From assembly GCA_011364985.1 (NCBI GenBank), contig RDOC01000003.1:62001-126000 (forward strand): 64,000 bases of DNA. Reading direction: 5' to 3'. The position numbers and the translations under genes are program-made. Below are positions 61,320 to 64,000 of this stretch, piece after piece (position 1 is the stretch's first letter; each line of letters begins with the position of its first letter). Under the pieces are notes generated by a model. The model saw only the letters and a list, made by a program, of their open reading frames with translations, had not been told where the DNA came from and searched no databases. This DNA is from Candidatus Thorarchaeota archaeon (GTDB lineage: Archaea; Asgardarchaeota; Thorarchaeia; Thorarchaeales; Thorarchaeaceae).

Positions 61320-61352
61320 ACTCTCTAAATATAGAGGAGTTCCTGAGCTGCC

Positions 61353-61937
61353 ATGCGCCGGTTCCTAATCGGCTTTGAGAAGTTTCCGATCAAACTGGAG
61401 GATGTAAGGAGCGGAACAAACTCACCGCAGGTGATAACGGCCAGTAGATGTGTCAATGTTGGACTTTTTCTATCAGGCAATATGCGGAGAAACGTAGAGA
61501 TTGTCATATCGATCGGAAAGGGAAGTGATCTTGAAGTGATATCATTTCCAGGATGGCAGCTCAGACGTGTTTCCCCAGACGAACGATCAATCGCCTATTT
61601 TCTTTTGAAAGCATTATACGAGCTACAGAACATGAATGAAGAGGAAATGGTGGAAATGCCTAACGGCATCATTTTAATGAAGACCAATGTTGATTCATTG
61701 ATTGAAAGCTGGGATAGTCTGGAGGTGTTCCTAGCTACAACGAATGCCGAGTGGAAAACGATGGAAGAAGCAATGGAACATGCTGTATACATCTTCCCTA
61801 CAAGTGATAGGCTGTACTTTGACCAGTGCAATATCAATATGCAGCCGATTTGGAAACCAGCCTATCCGGAGAGATTTATTCTAGACATAAACATGGTCCA
61901 AGATAGAAGACTTGGATGCATTGGGAAATCTTCATAA
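61353..61937 (+). CDS. trmY: TrmY-like tRNA pseudouridine-54 N1-methyltransferase
   Basis: SPOUT methyltransferase. 194 residues. ASRCVNVGLFLSGNMRRNVEIVISIGKGSDLEVISFPGWQLRRVSPDERSIAYFLLKAL is the TrmY/DUF358 signature. ATG 61353. Follows srp54 by 33 bases on the same strand, then the DRG-type GTPase. Confidence 0.86.
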   Translation: MRRFLIGFEKFPIKLEDVRSGTNSPQVITASRCVNVGLFLSGNMRRNVEIVISIGKGSDLEVISFPGWQLRRVSPDERSIAYFLLKALYELQNMNEEEMVEMPNGIILMKTNVDSLIESWDSLEVFLATTNAEWKTMEEAMEHAVYIFPTSDRLYFDQCNINMQPIWKPAYPERFILDINMVQDRRLGCIGKSS

Positions 61938-61987
61938 TATCATCTTCCAAATCCCTTCTGGTAGACATGAATTGGAAGTGAATTCCC

Positions 61988-63166
61988 GTGCCTACGAACG
62001 TTTCCCCAGAATTCGATAAACAGAGGCAAATCTACGAGGACACTGAAGACCTCACCCAGAGGATAGCAGAACTAGAGAAGCTTCTTGCTCTTGCGCCCAA
62101 TCACAAGGGCGCAGAACGAATGAGAGGCGACTATAGAAAGAAGTTGGCCCAACTAAAGGCGAAACTTGAGAAGCAACGAGAACAAGATCGGATTCGAAAG
62201 AGTGGAGGCGCCCAAGAGGAGGGAGTTGTAAGGAAGGAGGGTGCAGGGCAAGTATGTCTGATTGGGATCACAAACAGTGGAAAATCGTCTCTAATCAACG
62301 CAGTAACTACTGCAGAACTAGAGGTAGGCGATTATCCCTTTACTACACCAATCCCAACGCCTGCAATGTTAGCTCTACAAGACATCAATATTCAGCTTGT
62401 TGAATTGCCGGGTGTCTTTGAAGGAAGCCATGAGGCGGGAATAGGAAGACAGGCCCTATCGGTCTCCAGAAACACAGACTGCATTGCTCTTGTGATTGAC
62501 CTCTCACAGGACATAGATAGTCAAATGGAGATCATACTAAGTGAATTGAACAAGGCAAGAATTAGATTAAACAAAGAGAAATCTGCAGTTAGAATCGAGC
62601 GGGTAGGACTCGGTGGGCATATGATCTATGGTGCACAGAACTACCAAGGTAATATCGATGAGGTGAAGGAATATCTAAGCGCAAGAAGAATAGCAAACAT
62701 CATTGTGCGCTTCCAAAGAGAGACGACCTTCCAGCAGTTTGTCGATGCAATGGACGCAAGTGTCGCCTATGTTCGTGCATTAATCGTTGCAACAAAGGGA
62801 GATGTTCCGGGTTCGGAAAGCCGTTTTAAGGAACTGGAAGAAAAGTACGGAAATAGGTTTGATATTGTTCCCACTTCAGTCAGGCAGAATGAGAATCTTG
62901 ATGGTATGAGTTGGGCGCTCTACGATCATCTAGATATCCTGAGAGTCTATACAAAGATACCCGGCAAGAAGCGGGAAGATAGACCAATAGTCCTGCCTGA
63001 AGGGTCCGTTGTTGAGGATGCTGCAAGCAAAGTTCACAAGGAGCTATTTGTGGAAAGATTTCGAAGTGCGACCATCATCAGAGAGAACGACAAGATAAAA
63101 CGTAGGCAGGTGGGACTCAATTACCCACTTCAAGATGGAGATATAATTCAGCTAGCTCATCGCTAG
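61988..63166 (+). CDS. DRG-type GTP-binding protein with TGS domain
   Basis: GTPase of the Obg-like DRG (Rbg) group, associated with translation. 392 residues. An N-terminal coiled region (RIAELEKLLALAPNHKGAERMRGDYRKKLAQLKAKLEKQ) precedes LIGITNSGKSSLINAV (G1), DYPFTTPIPTPAM (G2), and VELPGVFEG (G3). A C-terminal TGS domain begins near RPIVLPEGSVVEDAASKVH and ends YPLQDGDIIQLAH. GTG start. Confidence 0.92.
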   Translation: MPTNVSPEFDKQRQIYEDTEDLTQRIAELEKLLALAPNHKGAERMRGDYRKKLAQLKAKLEKQREQDRIRKSGGAQEEGVVRKEGAGQVCLIGITNSGKSSLINAVTTAELEVGDYPFTTPIPTPAMLALQDINIQLVELPGVFEGSHEAGIGRQALSVSRNTDCIALVIDLSQDIDSQMEIILSELNKARIRLNKEKSAVRIERVGLGGHMIYGAQNYQGNIDEVKEYLSARRIANIIVRFQRETTFQQFVDAMDASVAYVRALIVATKGDVPGSESRFKELEEKYGNRFDIVPTSVRQNENLDGMSWALYDHLDILRVYTKIPGKKREDRPIVLPEGSVVEDAASKVHKELFVERFRSATIIRENDKIKRRQVGLNYPLQDGDIIQLAHR

Positions 63167-63193
63167 TCAATCCCCTCCATGAGGTGAAATTCA

Positions 63194-63931
63194 TTGACTA
63201 AATTGGACAATGTCACTGTGATTCTTGTCGAACCCAAATCCCCGGGAAATGCGGGCTTTGCTGCAAGAGTGATTTCCAATTTTGGAGTCAATAGGCTGAG
63301 AATCGTGGGAGAAGACCCCAGACATGAAAGCCAGGCACAAATCTTCTCGGTTCACGCTCATGACCTTCTTGAGTCTGCTGGCATTTTTCCGGACCTGAGC
63401 AGTGCAATACAGGACATGCATGCAGCATGGGCAGCAACCGCCAGATCGGGCCGAAACCATAGCGTCACTAGGGCACTGGTTCCACTTGAGAAGTTGCCAA
63501 ATCCATTAACAATGGAGGGGAATGTGGCTATTGTATTTGGAAGAGAGGATATTGGACTTACCAATGAAGAGATTCTGCTCTGTGATTTGGCCTTTACTAT
63601 TCCAGTGGCTCCAAGCTATCCCAGCATGAATCTCAGTCACGCAGTAGCCGTTGTGCTATACCATCTTTATTCGGCATATGCACCTGAGGAGAGGAAGGAA
63701 CCTACTGAAGCAAAGCCAGCTACTAGAAAAGAACGAGAGATTGTTTACAAGTTCTTTGATGAAATCGTAGACAGACTCACAATCAAGGACTTCAGGAAGC
63801 CCATTGCAAAGCAGGTATTTCGGAACCTCTTGGGCAGATCCTATATGACAGGAAGAGAAGTGATGACGCTGACCGGAGTGGTTCGAAAGGTCATGGAGCA
63901 AATTGATGAGAATCCTGAGAAAGAAGAATGA
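63194..63931 (+). CDS. TrmJ-like SpoU/SPOUT RNA 2'-O-methyltransferase
   Basis: Probably methylates the ribose of tRNA position 32. 245 residues. VILVEPKSPGNAGFAARVISNFGVNRLRIV, VAIVFGREDIGLTNEEILLCDLAFTIPVAPSYPSMNLSHAVAVVLYHL are the conserved SPOUT loops including the knot. A helical C-terminal extension (DRLTIKDFRKPIAKQVFRNLLGRSY) matches TrmJ rather than TrmH. TTG start with GAGGTGA six bases upstream. Confidence 0.88.
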   Translation: MTKLDNVTVILVEPKSPGNAGFAARVISNFGVNRLRIVGEDPRHESQAQIFSVHAHDLLESAGIFPDLSSAIQDMHAAWAATARSGRNHSVTRALVPLEKLPNPLTMEGNVAIVFGREDIGLTNEEILLCDLAFTIPVAPSYPSMNLSHAVAVVLYHLYSAYAPEERKEPTEAKPATRKEREIVYKFFDEIVDRLTIKDFRKPIAKQVFRNLLGRSYMTGREVMTLTGVVRKVMEQIDENPEKEE

Positions 63932-64000
63932 GATTCCTAATATGCACTAATGTATAGGATTAGTTGATGGCGAAGTGGCTCGGTTGAAGGCAAATGCACT

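Noticed and set aside
63932-64000. Start of a further gene at the window end
   Set aside because: A short open frame runs to the edge (GTGGCTCGGTTGAAGGCAAATGCA) but is too short to judge.
1-64000. CRISPR arrays, insertion sequences, prophage genes, integrases
   Set aside because: No repeat-spacer periodicity, transposase, or integrase sequence was seen on either strand.

Overview
The window is a chromosomal segment from an archaeon. Evidence: archaeal/eukaryotic-type information genes (aIF6, L18Ae/LX, prefoldin alpha, aIF1A, aIF2-beta, aEF-1beta, NMD3, RIO1, KH/Krr1-like protein, topoisomerase VI A and B, FEN1, Hef, RPA-like OB protein, CDC48), an A/V-type ATPase, SRP54/FtsY and intron-containing tRNAs. 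Frequent GTG/TTG starts, mid-40s GC by eye and large secreted multidomain proteins with cytoplasmic coiled coils fit an uncultured lineage. I favour an Asgard (Thorarchaeota-like) archaeon, but this is inference; no single diagnostic eukaryotic signature gene is present.

Layout. 1-8.95 kb, plus strand: end of aIF6, LX, prefoldin alpha, FtsY; ornithine carbamoyltransferase and a PfkB sugar kinase; then FtsZ-SecE-NusG(Spt5)-L11-L1-L10-L12. 9.1-18.8 kb, mixed: HDAC-like amidohydrolase, small membrane protein, intron-bearing tRNA-Arg, radical SAM (COG1031-like), ThiL, intron-bearing tRNA-Thr and tRNA-Leu, a PrcB-like secreted protein, a strongly structured non-coding segment (15.36-15.56 kb), a Gfo/Idh oxidoreductase, MtaB-type methylthiotransferase with a MoaD/ThiS-like beta-grasp protein, and an LpdD-like protein. 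18.8-28.1 kb: both glycine dehydrogenase subunits, Trm112-like protein, tRNA-Gln, GNAT, HD hydrolase, a 990-residue DOMON/FKBP/Ig surface protein, and a GPT/MraY family transferase. 28.1-37.5 kb: Top6A/B, KH, RIO1, aIF1A, NMD3, NifX-like, aIF2-beta, DUF424, RPA-like, FEN1, HVO_2753-like zinc ribbon, aEF-1beta. 37.7-47.2 kb: CDC48, small winged helix, RibL-like nucleotidyltransferase, GT-C-like membrane enzyme, PUA/PAPS-reductase/ferredoxin protein, aldehyde:ferredoxin oxidoreductase, DeoC, PRC-barrel protein. 47.3-64 kb: Hef, two winged-helix regulators, GlmU-like enzyme, radical SAM, DUF2095, ATPase B, membrane protein, family 4 uracil-DNA glycosylase, ATPase A and F, PyrI, SRP54, TrmY-like, DRG-type GTPase, TrmJ-like.

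Themes. Most genes serve translation, ribosome assembly, tRNA modification, protein targeting and DNA repair. Metabolic genes imply glycine cleavage, arginine and pyrimidine synthesis, thiamine salvage, tungsten/molybdenum aldehyde oxidation and deoxyribose-phosphate breakdown. The strongest oddities are three tRNAs with extra sequence at non-canonical positions, three protein families whose reading frame runs upstream of any ATG/GTG/TTG start, a zinc-finger-like insertion inside NusG/Spt5, an unexplained structured RNA-like segment, a DeoC with a cysteine-rich tail, and a family 4 UDG that lacks one expected cluster cysteine and sits between the two main ATPase subunits. No CRISPR array, insertion sequence or phage gene was seen.
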